64,000 nucleotides of DNA from Pseudomonas panipatensis (GTDB taxonomy: Bacteria; Pseudomonadota; Gammaproteobacteria; Pseudomonadales; Pseudomonadaceae), in NCBI RefSeq assembly GCF_900099785.1, contig NZ_FNDS01000010.1:1-64000 (forward strand). The letters run 5' to 3'. Below, one piece after another: positions 1 to 8,751 of the stretch; the first letter of the stretch is position 1, and every line of letters begins with the position of its first letter. The position numbers and the translations under genes are program-made. A model generated the notes under the pieces. That model was given only the letters and a program-made list of their open reading frames with translations, searched no databases and was not told the DNA's origin.

Positions 1-483
1 ATCCGTGCGCGCTTCCGTGCTGTTAAAGCCGTGCTCAAGCCGGAGACCGCAACCGGCATCCACGCCCACCACAACCTCAGCCTCGGTGTGGCCAACTCCA
101 TCGCCGCGGTGGAGGAGGGTTGCGACCGCATCGACGCCAGCCTCGCCGGCATGGGCGCCGGTGCCGGCAACGCGCCGCTGGAAGTGTTCATCGCCGCCGC
201 CGACAAGCTCGGCTGGCAGCACGGCACCGACCTCTACGCGCTGATGGATGCCGCCGACGACCTGGTGCGCCCGCTGCAGGACCGCCCGGTGCGGGTCGAC
301 CGCGAGACCCTGGCGCTCGGTTATGCCGGGGTCTATTCGAGCTTCCTGCGCCACGCCGAAGTGGCCTCGGCGAAGTACGGCATCAAGGCCGTGGACATCC
401 TCGTCGAACTGGGCAAACGGCGCATGGTCGGCGGCCAGGAGGACATGATCGTCGACGTGGCGCTGGACATACTGAACCGCTGA
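1..483 (+). CDS. 4-hydroxy-2-oxovalerate aldolase, C-terminal part (5' end outside window)
   Basis: The open frame runs in from the window edge and stops at the TGA at 481-483, giving about 160 C-terminal residues. They match the DmpG/MhpE/BphI class: HAHHNLSLG carries the metal-binding histidines, and [22 protein letters not shown] and the terminal [11 protein letters not shown] are family hallmarks. The enzyme splits 4-hydroxy-2-oxovalerate into pyruvate and acetaldehyde at the end of meta-cleavage pathways, normally in complex with an acylating acetaldehyde dehydrogenase encoded just upstream, here outside the window. No further meta-pathway gene follows on this strand, so this looks like the end of an operon. 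dmpG versus mhpE cannot be settled from the fragment. Confidence 0.93.
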   Translation: MRARFRAVKAVLKPETATGIHAHHNLSLGVANSIAAVEEGCDRIDASLAGMGAGAGNAPLEVFIAAADKLGWQHGTDLYALMDAADDLVRPLQDRPVRVDRETLALGYAGVYSSFLRHAEVASAKYGIKAVDILVELGKRRMVGGQEDMIVDVALDILNR

Positions 484-820
484 GTCCCGTGCACGTAGAG
501 TTAGCTTGCTCGCGGACCAGGCTGCGCAGCAGAGCCTGGTTCGCGAAATGAAACAACGCGCGCTCTTCGGACGCACAAAGCTTTGACAGGTTGCCGTCAG
601 CGGACCTCATCAGCCCCAATACTCGAAGCAGAGTAAGTATCAGATAACCGTGGTTCGTCTAACCAGGACCAGTTTGCCGTGAAGCGATCATTGCGCCGCT
701 GATAGGTCACAAGCGGTTGACCCGTTGAACCGGGGATTTATGACTATCCTCCTCGGCGCAGGCGGCAGATTGACTTATCGAAGCCCCCAGCCATTTCACC
801 GTGAATGGCTGGGGTTCCCC
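484..820. other. Non-coding gap between the aldolase and the catabolic island
   Basis: About 340 bases without a credible gene. The composition shifts here from GC-rich to more AT-rich. Apart from the inverted repeat at 785-814 no recognisable element was found. It probably marks the left edge of the inserted catabolic island, but no direct repeat or integrase was seen to prove an insertion. Confidence 0.4.
785..814. terminator. Perfect 11-bp hairpin after the flavin monooxygenase gene
   Basis: CCCCAGCCATT at 785-795 pairs perfectly with AATGGCTGGGG at 804-814 across an 8-base loop. It starts 6 bases beyond the stop codon of the minus-strand monooxygenase gene. Neither side has a clean T run, so it may work weakly in either direction. 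Confidence 0.55.
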
Positions 821-2716
821 TTAATTGTGGTGGATGATCGGTAGCAAGAACGACTCTAACTCGCCGCCCCCAGTAAGTGGCAGGACATGGGCAACAAACT
901 GATCCGGCCGCACGAGCACCATGGCCCCCTGCTCTTGGTCGATGCCACGCAGATCAAATATGTTGGCAGAACTATCGACTGTGAAGGTCTTTTCATAGTC
1001 GATCAAACCGTAGCGCCCTTTGCGCGGCAGTAGCAGTTCTGGTAGTTCCTCCAGTTTGATTGTGCGGTGGGGCTGCTGCAGTACGACCCTTACATCCAAA
1101 GCACTATCAATATCTAAGCCGACCGGCGTGATACGACGTAACAGACCATCCGACTCGCTGCTCAATTGATTGCAGAGTTCACGGAAAGCCTGCTGTGCCG
1201 CATCAGCAAATATATAAAGCGTCCAGCGCCCATCGGCGCACGCCGTGTGACCGAGGTGTACTGGTTTAGCATCCGCCAGGCGAATTACAGGTGCCGAGTG
1301 GAAGCGGGCCCCAATGAGAAGGCCGGTTGCCAAGTGCTGCCAGTGCCCTTCTCCGGTCAGCAGGCCTGGTCGATAACGGGTCGCAACTCCTGCCGTGTAG
1401 CGACCAGCGCGAACGAAGTAGTCCTGGACTTCTGCCGGGTCAACACCACCGGCGGCCGGGTTCGCCGGATCTTTGGGCCGCCCTCCCATCAACGCAGACC
1501 ATTGCTTGTCAAAGTCAATCAGCTCCTGCGCTACCGGCTGGCGTTCGGCCGAGTAGGACTTCAGGAGGCCCGGTGCACTTCGCTCTTCAAGCACCGCCGC
1601 CAGTTTCCAGCCCAGGTTGAAGGCATCCTGCATCGAGACGTTCATGCCCTGCCCCGCCTTTGCGCTGTGGGTGTGGCAGGCGTCGCCGGCGATGAATACT
1701 CGCGGCGCCCGCTCCCGACCTTGCTCATCCAGAGAGTCATCGAAACGGTAGGTTAGACGTTGCCCCACCTCGTAGACAGACGACCAAGCTACTTCCTTCA
1801 CGTCGAGGGTGTAGGGATGCAGGATCCGCTGTGCGGTAGCGACCATTTGCTCGACGCTGGTCTGCCGAATGCTTTGGCGACTCTCGGGAGACACGTCACC
1901 AAGATCGACGTAGAAGCGCACCAAGTGACCGCCCTCACGCGGGATGATCAGTAGGTTGCCATCACTGGCTGACTGGACTGCAGCCTTAAGTCGAATGTCA
2001 GGAAAATCGGTCACGGCGAGGACGTCCATAACGCCCCAGGCGTGGTTCGCTGCATCGCCCTGCAACTGTTGGCCAATAGCGGCCCGTACGGCACTTCGGG
2101 CCCCATCGCATCCCACTACGTAGCTTGCCCGGACACTAAACTCCTGTCCTTCGCTTGCAGAATCAGTGCGGCGGAGGGTGACGCAAACTGGGTAGTCCTG
2201 CGAGTCATCACGTTCGAGCGAAATAACCTCTAGGCTGTAGTCAGGCTCAAGGCGCCGGCAGGACTGCAGCATGGAGTCCAGGAGATAGTCCTGGATGCGA
2301 GCCTGGTTGACGATGAGATGGGGGAACTCCGATAGACCGTCCTCAGTGTCCTGCACGCGGCCGGTACGGGTAATCGCCTGGCGATTATCAGGATCTGGTC
2401 TCCAGAATGCGGTTTCGTTCACCCAATAGGCCTCTGACAATAGTTTGTCCGCCAGCCCGAAGGCGTTGAACATTTCCACCGTCCGGCATGCGATGCCATC
2501 GGCCTGTCCCATCGTCAAACGGCCCGCACGGCGTTCGACGATCCGAGTGATTATCCCGGGGAACTTGGCAAGTTGCGCTGCCAGCACCAGGCCCGCCGGC
2601 CCGCTCCCAACGATCAGCACGTCCACGAACTCCGGCAGTCGCTGACTATGGATACCCTCCGGCGCTGGATGCACGCAGGGATCGCCCGCTTGAAAACCAT
2701 TCAGATGAAACTGCAT
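821..2716 (-). CDS. FAD-dependent aromatic ring hydroxylase (3-hydroxybenzoate 4-monooxygenase / phenol 2-monooxygenase family)
   Basis: 631 residues from the ATG at 2716, chosen because AGGA lies 8 bases upstream and because MQFHLNGF is the usual start of MobA-type proteins; the frame stays open further upstream. It shows the Rossmann GSGPAG at residues 37-42, the DG motif (GCDGARS, about 202-208) and the GD motif GDACHTHSAKAGQGMN from about 344. A C-terminal thioredoxin-like domain fits the length. Such enzymes use NAD(P)H and O2 to add a hydroxyl to a phenolic ring. Last gene of a minus-strand run after an alkene-cleaving dioxygenase and an aldehyde dehydrogenase, so it probably hydroxylates the hydroxybenzoate they produce. 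Overall similarity favours 3-hydroxybenzoate 4-monooxygenase, but the substrate is not proven. Confidence 0.85.
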   Translation of the reverse strand: MQFHLNGFQAGDPCVHPAPEGIHSQRLPEFVDVLIVGSGPAGLVLAAQLAKFPGIITRIVERRAGRLTMGQADGIACRTVEMFNAFGLADKLLSEAYWVNETAFWRPDPDNRQAITRTGRVQDTEDGLSEFPHLIVNQARIQDYLLDSMLQSCRRLEPDYSLEVISLERDDSQDYPVCVTLRRTDSASEGQEFSVRASYVVGCDGARSAVRAAIGQQLQGDAANHAWGVMDVLAVTDFPDIRLKAAVQSASDGNLLIIPREGGHLVRFYVDLGDVSPESRQSIRQTSVEQMVATAQRILHPYTLDVKEVAWSSVYEVGQRLTYRFDDSLDEQGRERAPRVFIAGDACHTHSAKAGQGMNVSMQDAFNLGWKLAAVLEERSAPGLLKSYSAERQPVAQELIDFDKQWSALMGGRPKDPANPAAGGVDPAEVQDYFVRAGRYTAGVATRYRPGLLTGEGHWQHLATGLLIGARFHSAPVIRLADAKPVHLGHTACADGRWTLYIFADAAQQAFRELCNQLSSESDGLLRRITPVGLDIDSALDVRVVLQQPHRTIKLEELPELLLPRKGRYGLIDYEKTFTVDSSANIFDLRGIDQEQGAMVLVRPDQFVAHVLPLTGGGELESFLLPIIHHN

Positions 2717-2795
2717 AACTGTTGTCCTTTCTTGTGCAGGCATTGGCCTTCCGAGGGCCAATGCCTTTAGCAATCGCTGAGTCAGAGGCGCGAGA

Positions 2796-4274
2796 TCAGA
2801 ACGGATAGTTCGGCGAGCCGCCGTTCCAGGTAATCCAATGTGCTCGAGTGAACTCTTCGACCGCATAATGACCATTGAACCGCCCCAAGCCCGAGTTCTT
2901 CTCGCCGCCAAATGGCGCGTTCGGTTGGTCATCGACGGTGATGTCGTTGATATGCGTCATCCCTGCGACTATCCCGCGAGAAAACTCGAGTCCTCGCTGC
3001 ATGTCACGAGTGAACACAGCACTGGAGAGTCCGTACTCACTAGCGTTGGCGAGCTGCATCGCATGAGCCTGGTTTTCAGCCACGAGCATCGGAAGAATCG
3101 GGCCAAAGGTTTCATCCAGGGCAAGTTCGTGATCAACCGGAACATTCCCGAAGACATGGGGCGGTAACAGAAGCCCTCTCCCCTCTCCACCATGAAGCTG
3201 CTGGAGGCCCGCGGCATGGGCATTTGCCAATTTGCGCTGCAGCGACTGCATCTGTGCCGAATTGGTGAGAGGGCCGATCACCGTGCCGGCGTCCATCGGG
3301 TCACCCACTTTGAGTTTCTTGACGCGATCTACGACCTGCGCCGAGAAGTCGGCATAAAGCGAGCGATCAACGATCACGCGATTGACGCTCATACAGATCT
3401 GCCCCTGATGCAGGAAGCGACCGACTACGGCGGCATGGGCAGCCAGCTCAACATCGGCGTCGTCCAGGACTACCAGTGGGCAATTGCCCCCGAGTTCCAG
3501 GGCGACCCGTTTGAGATGGGCACCACCGGTAGCGAGGCGTCCGACGCTGCGGCCAACGTCGGTAGACCCCGTGAAAGACACTAGGCTTGGTACGGGATGC
3601 TCAACGAAGGCGTCGCCAATTTCCGCCCCTGCGCCAACCACCACGTTGAGAACGCCGGCGGGGAAACCGGCCTCCTCGAACATGTGGGCGATCAGCAAGC
3701 CGCCGCTGACGGCGGTGTCACTGGCCGGCTTGAGCACCACCGAATTACCCAACGCGATGGCAGGAACGACAGAGCGCATGCTCAGGTACAACGGGAAGTT
3801 CCAGGGACTGATGACACCCACCACGCCGAGTGGCTCGCGAAACACGAAGCTCTGCTCACCGGGTTTGTAGCTAGTCAGGATTCGCCCCTCAACCTGGAAG
3901 GGGAAGCCCGCGCATTCCCTGACCAACTGCAGGGTGTTGTGCCACTCGAAACCTGCTTTAAGTCGGGTACTTCCAGACTCACGGATCAGCCACTCGATGA
4001 TCTCGCCTGCGCGCGCCTCCATGACCCGAGCGAGGCATTCGAGTAGGCCGCGGCGTTGCGCTGGGTGGGTTTTGCCCCATTCAACTTGAGCGCGTCGCGC
4101 CCCCTGGTATGCCTCATCCAGGTCACCGATGGAGGCGAGAGGAATTTCCAGAAGCGTTTCGCCGGTATAGGGATTGGTGTCGTCCAGACGTCGCTGAGAT
4201 CGACCGTGACGCCAACTGCCATTAATGAACTGCCGCCCTTCAATGGCGTAATGCACCGGGTGGTTGGGTTCCAT
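2796..4274 (-). CDS. NAD(P)-dependent aromatic aldehyde dehydrogenase (vanillin/benzaldehyde dehydrogenase-like)
   Basis: 492 residues, the normal length for the aldehyde dehydrogenase superfamily. Visible active-site elements are SPWNFP with the oxyanion Asn near 159, FTGSTDVG near 234-241, ALELGG with general base Glu260, and GQICMSV with nucleophile Cys294. The enzyme oxidises an aldehyde to its acid in the cytoplasm. It lies between the carotenoid-oxygenase-family gene, which would release an aromatic aldehyde, and the ring hydroxylase gene, so an aromatic aldehyde such as vanillin or hydroxybenzaldehyde is the likely substrate. The gaps (148 bp upstream, 79 bp downstream) suggest one transcription unit with its neighbours. 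Confidence 0.88.
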   Translation of the reverse strand: MEPNHPVHYAIEGRQFINGSWRHGRSQRRLDDTNPYTGETLLEIPLASIGDLDEAYQGARRAQVEWGKTHPAQRRGLLECLARVMEARAGEIIEWLIRESGSTRLKAGFEWHNTLQLVRECAGFPFQVEGRILTSYKPGEQSFVFREPLGVVGVISPWNFPLYLSMRSVVPAIALGNSVVLKPASDTAVSGGLLIAHMFEEAGFPAGVLNVVVGAGAEIGDAFVEHPVPSLVSFTGSTDVGRSVGRLATGGAHLKRVALELGGNCPLVVLDDADVELAAHAAVVGRFLHQGQICMSVNRVIVDRSLYADFSAQVVDRVKKLKVGDPMDAGTVIGPLTNSAQMQSLQRKLANAHAAGLQQLHGGEGRGLLLPPHVFGNVPVDHELALDETFGPILPMLVAENQAHAMQLANASEYGLSSAVFTRDMQRGLEFSRGIVAGMTHINDITVDDQPNAPFGGEKNSGLGRFNGHYAVEEFTRAHWITWNGGSPNYPF

Positions 4275-4422
4275 AGAGCTTGCCCTTCAATTTGCTGTTG
4301 CGCCTGCTGCTACCCCCAGAAGGGCTCCGCAAGCGGCAAGACAGGAGATAAAGATGACGAACGTAGACAGGGGAGGACATGGCCGCCCTCCCCTGATATC
4401 GATTACCAGCCTCGCGACTGGC

Positions 4423-5877
4423 TCATGCCCCGTTGGCTGCGCCAGCGGCTACCCAGCAGCCGTGGAAAGCATCGCGGAGACGTATTGGCAGTTTGATCGT
4501 GGCGATGGGCCCCTTCTCGGGGTGTGCGGCCTCAAGAACAGCCACCGAAGCCAGCGTGGTGTCGTGGTGATCCACGACAACCAGCAGGTATCCCTCATGA
4601 CCAACTGCTGGAACCAACTGTGGCTCCTGGAACGAGTCGGCGTCGCGCAGATGCAAAGCGCTGACTGCGCCGGTGTCCACGTCCACACGAACTAGCAGGT
4701 TCGATCCTGGGCCAATAGGGCCAGAGGTGTTCAGGGGCAGCTCTGGGTTGATGCCGCCGTAGTAGATCACCCGGTGCTTGCTAGCCACGACCCGGCCGTC
4801 CACGCGGGGCAACTCGCCGGGGATCGGACTCAGTTGCCGAGAGGTAAAGGTCGCTTCTGGATCCTGGGCATCGAAACTCCAGCGCGTGAGGAACGGAGCG
4901 GCCTCCTCCGGGTTATACGGGCGACCATCGGCATCAGGGATGCCGGGGAATGCATTACGTTGCGACAGACACAGGTCGATGTGAATCAGGCTGCCTTCGT
5001 TGTAGGCGTTGCCCACGTGGAACGAGTAGCCTGCCGGCCGTTTGAACCAGCGCAAGTTGGCCGCGCTGCCCTGACGAGGCAGAATGCCGATCCAACTGTC
5101 CTTGTCCCGCTCCCAGACCCAGTGATCGCCACCTTGGCGCATGCGCTCGACGTCTGCGGTAGTCGGGAAGACCATGAAAATGACGTAATCGCGGGTAACG
5201 GCGAAGTCATGCTGCATGGCCGTGTATGGAGCCTCGAACCACTCTTCGCGCACCAGATCCCCGTGCTTATCGACAACACCGAAGACCATGTCGCGCGAGC
5301 CCAGGCCATTCGCCTCATAGCCAAATAGCAGCCACTCGCCTGTTGCGGGGTCGATCTTGGGATGGGCGGTGACGGTCTTGCTCTTTAGCTTACCCCTGAA
5401 GTCCCACAAGCCCCGAGTTTCCAAGGTGTTGGGGTCGAGCTCGTACGGCAGGCCATCTTCCTTGAGGGCGAAAAGGTGTCCGGCATGGAAGAACGCGGTG
5501 GTATTGGCAGTATTACCACTTACGTTGGCTACCGACGGATCATCAGTGAAGGGGTTGCGATAGGCACCAAACAGCGACCGACCGGCATAACGTTCGGCAA
5601 GGTAGCGTTCAGTGCGCACGTGGCGCATGCGGAAATCGACGCGTCCCTGGTGGAAACGGAACATGCTGACGACGCCGTCGCCATTCACGTAGATGTCATT
5701 GCCGAGTCGCGGAGGAAAACGCGGGTCAGGGCCGCAGCGATACCAGGTTCCTTCAAGCTCGGCAGGCAGCTCACCGATAACCTCCAGATCCAGGATTTCG
5801 CTATCGGTGCGCATTGGGGCGTTGTAGCCAGTGAAGTTAGGGTGTAACGGGAATAGCAGAGTCATGCGTTTCACCAT
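4423..5877 (-). CDS. Carotenoid oxygenase family dioxygenase, isoeugenol monooxygenase / stilbene-cleaving type
   Basis: 484 residues. The four iron-binding histidines of the family's seven-bladed propeller are in place: His172 (TAHPKID), His223 (MQHDFAVT), His287 (YSFHVGN) and His472 (DAFHGCW). The stretches LFGAYRNPFTDDPSV and ALKEDGLPYELDP are very close to bacterial isoeugenol monooxygenase and lignostilbene dioxygenases. These non-heme Fe(II) enzymes split an aromatic side-chain double bond with O2 to give an aromatic aldehyde. The ATG at 5877 was kept; one at 5865 is also possible and neither has a strong ribosome site. The next gene is an aldehyde dehydrogenase, as expected. Isoeugenol, a 4-vinylphenol or a stilbene could be the substrate. 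Confidence 0.85.
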   Translation of the reverse strand: MVKRMTLLFPLHPNFTGYNAPMRTDSEILDLEVIGELPAELEGTWYRCGPDPRFPPRLGNDIYVNGDGVVSMFRFHQGRVDFRMRHVRTERYLAERYAGRSLFGAYRNPFTDDPSVANVSGNTANTTAFFHAGHLFALKEDGLPYELDPNTLETRGLWDFRGKLKSKTVTAHPKIDPATGEWLLFGYEANGLGSRDMVFGVVDKHGDLVREEWFEAPYTAMQHDFAVTRDYVIFMVFPTTADVERMRQGGDHWVWERDKDSWIGILPRQGSAANLRWFKRPAGYSFHVGNAYNEGSLIHIDLCLSQRNAFPGIPDADGRPYNPEEAAPFLTRWSFDAQDPEATFTSRQLSPIPGELPRVDGRVVASKHRVIYYGGINPELPLNTSGPIGPGSNLLVRVDVDTGAVSALHLRDADSFQEPQLVPAVGHEGYLLVVVDHHDTTLASVAVLEAAHPEKGPIATIKLPIRLRDAFHGCWVAAGAANGA

Positions 5878-6039
5878 GCATCATAGAGCCGGTTTCACCG
5901 GATTCTTGTTGTCGTGTTCCCGTGGCAGCGTGGCCACGAAACCTGGATGCGCTTGGCACCCTAGATGCCAATTTAGGAGCGGGCGAGCAGCAGGACTTGC
6001 CTGGGCAATGCGGTAACTTGACTGAGAGCGCCAGACCGA

Positions 6040-6072
6040 CCCGAGCGCCGGGTGATTTGCCAGGCGCTCGGG
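6040..6072. terminator. Hairpin after the flavoprotein dehydrogenase gene
   Basis: CCCGAGCGCC (6040-6049) pairs with GGCGCTCGGG (6063-6072) around a 13-base loop, 10 bases past the stop codon of the minus-strand flavoprotein gene. No T run follows. It separates the cytochrome/flavoprotein operon from the carotenoid-oxygenase gene, which then needs its own promoter in 5878-6039 or read-through. Confidence 0.5.
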
Positions 6073-6082
6073 CTCACAGTGG

Positions 6083-7633
6083 CTAGATGGTAATTCCGGA
6101 CATGCCAGGAGCCAGGATCCCCTTGGGGTCCAGCGCCTTCTTGATGCGTCGATTGATGTCCATTTGCGCCTGGCCATACACCTCCGCGGTCTTCTTCATG
6201 AAGGCCGGATTGCTTCGATATACCCCGTACCCAGCCTTTGCGAAGGTAGCTTGGGCTTTCTCGAAGAAGGCGTAAGCGCGCTTCACCTGATCGGCATCGC
6301 TACGGTTGTAGAACAGGTTGAACAGGTGGACCATGCTGCGTCCATTGAGGAAAAACGCGTCAATGAAGTCAAAGCCAAACTCGGTCGCCAGGCTCTTCAT
6401 CATCTCGACCTGCTTCATGGCCTCACTACCGCGAGTTGGGCAGATGGGGGCAAACCAGATCAATCCGCCTCCGCCGATCCAGTTCAGCAGCGCGAACTCC
6501 TGGAGATTCGGAGTGCCGGTGAAAATATCGCGGAAGTGGTGAGCGAGCTTTTCAGGCAGGACATTCAACTGCTCGCCATGCAGCAACATGCCGCCAGCGT
6601 CGCGCGCCTCTTTCTCCACCAGCTTGAGATGCGCCGCGATCTGTTCGCGCGTTCCGTAGAGTGCTCCACTGACCGAGATGGTCGGTTGCTTGTTTTTCTG
6701 TGCAAAGGCCTGAATGTCCTCAGCGGTCAGCGCACCCGGTTCCGGCTTGATTACCGATCGGGGCACTCCTGCCAGCGCCATGCCGGTGGCCGTCGAAGCG
6801 ATCAGCAACGGTGATCTGACGGTTTCGGACAGTTTCAACCGACGCCCCATCTCTACTGCTTTCTCGAGATCCGAGTAGGCCGGGAAGCCAATCGTGAAGA
6901 CTTCGTAGCTTTCAGGCGCCGGCATCAGCCAAAGCCCCAGCTTGGTCACGATACCGAAGTTAGATTGACTGAAAATTCCATCCAGGTAAGGGCCATATCC
7001 GTACTTGTTGGTCTGCCACGCCGAAGTACCTTCGATGCCGCCCAGCCCTGTGCGAACGACTTGACCATCAGCCAGGACGACCTCCATGCCGCAGCAACTG
7101 GAAAATTGCTCCGCATAGGCGGTATAGCCCTCGCCTCGAATCAGCGTCTGCCCAACGGGCCCGACCAAGGGGCCAGGCCCTGGCACGCTAAGCCAAAGCG
7201 GAATCTTGTGTTCAGCCAAGTAGGCATGCAGCTGAGCATAAGTGACACCCGGCTCGACCAGCGCCGTACCGAGCTCCGGATCGATATGGATGATCTTGTT
7301 CATCTTGCGCAGATCCAGAAGCAACTGTCCGGGGACTGCCGGCAAGGCCGTGCCGTATCCGAAGTTGCGACCGGTGGAAATCGGCCACACGGGAATCCCG
7401 TACTTGTGACAGATTTTCAGAACGGCCTGGATTTCCTCGACACTTGATACTGCGATAGCGCCAGAGGGTGCGTAGAGTTTTTCATCAATCGGGATGTACG
7501 CCTTGAGATACGGAGCCATGGCTTCGGGGGCGACAATTACATTGTCCTTCCCCACTACAGCGATGTATTCCTTCAGGGCGTTATCGAAGTCAGCCGTGCT
7601 CACACCGGCGGGCAGGTTCAGGGTATCGGTCAT
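6083..7633 (-). CDS. VAO/PCMH-family flavoprotein subunit (4-alkylphenol / eugenol hydroxylase or p-cresol methylhydroxylase type)
   Basis: 516 residues from the ATG at 7633, preferred over a GTG at 7645 because GGAG lies 6 bases before it and the upstream gene stops at 7646. The FAD-binding PP loop STGRNFGYG is near residue 85, followed by LDLRKMNKI, GPLVGPVGQ and the cap-domain segment GGGGLIWFAP...RGSEAM typical of p-cresol methylhydroxylase, vanillyl-alcohol oxidase and eugenol hydroxylase. These enzymes oxidise the benzylic carbon of para-alkylphenols through a quinone methide, with water adding or an alkene forming. The cytochrome c two genes upstream is the expected electron-accepting partner, which argues for a dehydrogenase rather than an oxidase. 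Substrate unknown; the neighbouring C=C cleaving enzyme suggests a longer side chain than methyl. Confidence 0.87.
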   Translation of the reverse strand: MTDTLNLPAGVSTADFDNALKEYIAVVGKDNVIVAPEAMAPYLKAYIPIDEKLYAPSGAIAVSSVEEIQAVLKICHKYGIPVWPISTGRNFGYGTALPAVPGQLLLDLRKMNKIIHIDPELGTALVEPGVTYAQLHAYLAEHKIPLWLSVPGPGPLVGPVGQTLIRGEGYTAYAEQFSSCCGMEVVLADGQVVRTGLGGIEGTSAWQTNKYGYGPYLDGIFSQSNFGIVTKLGLWLMPAPESYEVFTIGFPAYSDLEKAVEMGRRLKLSETVRSPLLIASTATGMALAGVPRSVIKPEPGALTAEDIQAFAQKNKQPTISVSGALYGTREQIAAHLKLVEKEARDAGGMLLHGEQLNVLPEKLAHHFRDIFTGTPNLQEFALLNWIGGGGLIWFAPICPTRGSEAMKQVEMMKSLATEFGFDFIDAFFLNGRSMVHLFNLFYNRSDADQVKRAYAFFEKAQATFAKAGYGVYRSNPAFMKKTAEVYGQAQMDINRRIKKALDPKGILAPGMSGITI

Positions 7634-7645
7634 GGTGATCTCCAC

Positions 7646-8242
7646 TCAGACGGTGAGATAGGCGAACGAGACGAAAGGTGTCGACGACGTCGATCCGTCG
7701 GACTTCCAGGCTTGAATTGCTTCTGCGTGCCGCAGAGTTGCCGTTCGAAGCGATTCAGCCGCCAACAGCCCTGCTGTCGCAGCCCAGGTCTGACGGGAGC
7801 TAATGAGTGGTGAAGCGGAGTCGGCGCTCGTCGGCGCCCGATGCAGGCGAAAACTTCCCGCCGCCGCCATCTGCCGCAGGTGAGACATCTCGTGCAACGA
7901 AGCGAAGCGCGGTGTGAGCATGCTCAGTACCTCCCATTCGCTCCAGCTCAGCAGGCCAGCAACCAAGGTTCTGCGCTTAGCGACCTCTCGCTCATAGGCT
8001 GCAAGTGCGGCTGGCGAGAGACCGTCGCTCCAGTCCACGGTGGACACATCGCTTGAGCGTCCTGATTGGCTGGCAAAGGCATCGGCGAAGATTCGAGATG
8101 GTCGGCTCCCATTGCTGATCAGCACGATGGGAGCGTCGTCAAAGCGCGGAGATGCCGTCAGCAAGGATGGCTGAAGGGCCATCAGTAGGCCGCCCCCCAG
8201 AACAGCTGCCCAGCTACCAGCGAGAAAGCGTCGGCGATTCAT
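7646..8242 (-). CDS. PchX-like Tat-exported protein of unknown function
   Basis: 198 residues beginning MNRRRFLAGSWAAVLGGGLL, a clear twin-arginine-type signal, so the protein should be folded in the cytoplasm and sent to the periplasm. No cofactor motif was recognised in the mature part. Its place between the cytochrome c and flavoprotein genes, overlapping the cytochrome gene by 4 bases, matches pchX in pchCXF-type p-cresol methylhydroxylase operons, whose role is not established. Export of the flavoprotein or assembly of the flavocytochrome would fit, because the flavoprotein itself has no obvious signal peptide; this is inference. Confidence 0.7.
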   Translation of the reverse strand: MNRRRFLAGSWAAVLGGGLLMALQPSLLTASPRFDDAPIVLISNGSRPSRIFADAFASQSGRSSDVSTVDWSDGLSPAALAAYEREVAKRRTLVAGLLSWSEWEVLSMLTPRFASLHEMSHLRQMAAAGSFRLHRAPTSADSASPLISSRQTWAATAGLLAAESLRTATLRHAEAIQAWKSDGSTSSTPFVSFAYLTV

Positions 8243-8598
8243 TTGTGCTCGCCCTCCGACGCGGAGGCTGGGGTAGGTTTTAGGTTCTGCACGTAGGTTC
8301 CCAGTTCCCCCAGAGTCTTGTCATCGATATCTGTGAGCGGGAAGCGAGGCATAGCCCCCACACTATTACGCACCTTCCATTGGATTAGCGCGGCCGGGAA
8401 CCCCTTGATCGAGGGTGCAATGCCCTCTTCATGGCAACGTGCACAGACTCCTTGATAGATCTGCTCCGGTGACCGGGCGGCGGTGGCAGTGTCGAAGGGA
8501 ATAGAGAGACCCAGCGCCAACAGCAATGAACCTAGGAGCTGTGAATGCGAGGTCGCGGAAAGTAAAGACCGCGGGCGTGAGAGGCTTCGCAAGGGCAT
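8239..8598 (-). CDS. Periplasmic mono-heme cytochrome c, electron acceptor of the flavoprotein
   Basis: 119 residues with an N-terminal signal segment (hydrophobic about 21-34, ending ATAARS). Heme attachment motif CARCH at Cys52-Cys55-His56, with Met83 in VGAMPRFP as the likely sixth ligand. The small class I cytochrome resembles PchC/EhyA. AGGA lies just upstream of the ATG. First gene of a three-gene operon, overlapping the next start by 4 bases. It should take electrons from the FAD subunit and pass them to the respiratory chain. The 153 bp in front separate it from the araC-type gene and should hold the operon promoter. Confidence 0.85.
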   Translation of the reverse strand: MPLRSLSRPRSLLSATSHSQLLGSLLLALGLSIPFDTATAARSPEQIYQGVCARCHEEGIAPSIKGFPAALIQWKVRNSVGAMPRFPLTDIDDKTLGELGTYVQNLKPTPASASEGEHK

Positions 8599-8716
8599 GA
8601 TTCCTACCTGCTTTCTTGTTTTGGATGTCTACCTGTGCGCCTGATGCACAGAGGCAGAGTCACCTTACGAAGATCGAGCCGGGGAAAATTGCCTGGAGCC
8701 GCCTGGTCTTGATTGG

Positions 8717-8743
8717 GCGCGCCACCCCCTTAGGGTGGCGTGC
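8717..8743 (-). terminator. Hairpin after the AraC-family gene
   Basis: GCGCGCCACCC (8717-8727) pairs with GGGTGGCGTGC (8733-8743) with one mismatch and a 5-base loop, directly after the minus-strand regulator's stop. It lacks a T run but sits where a terminator is expected, ahead of the cytochrome operon's promoter region. Confidence 0.5.
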
Positions 8744-8751
8744 TCGAGTAA

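Noticed and set aside
5881-6177. 98-codon minus-strand frame between the flavoprotein and carotenoid-oxygenase genes
   Set aside because: It overlaps the end of the flavoprotein gene, has no ribosome site and no recognisable protein character.
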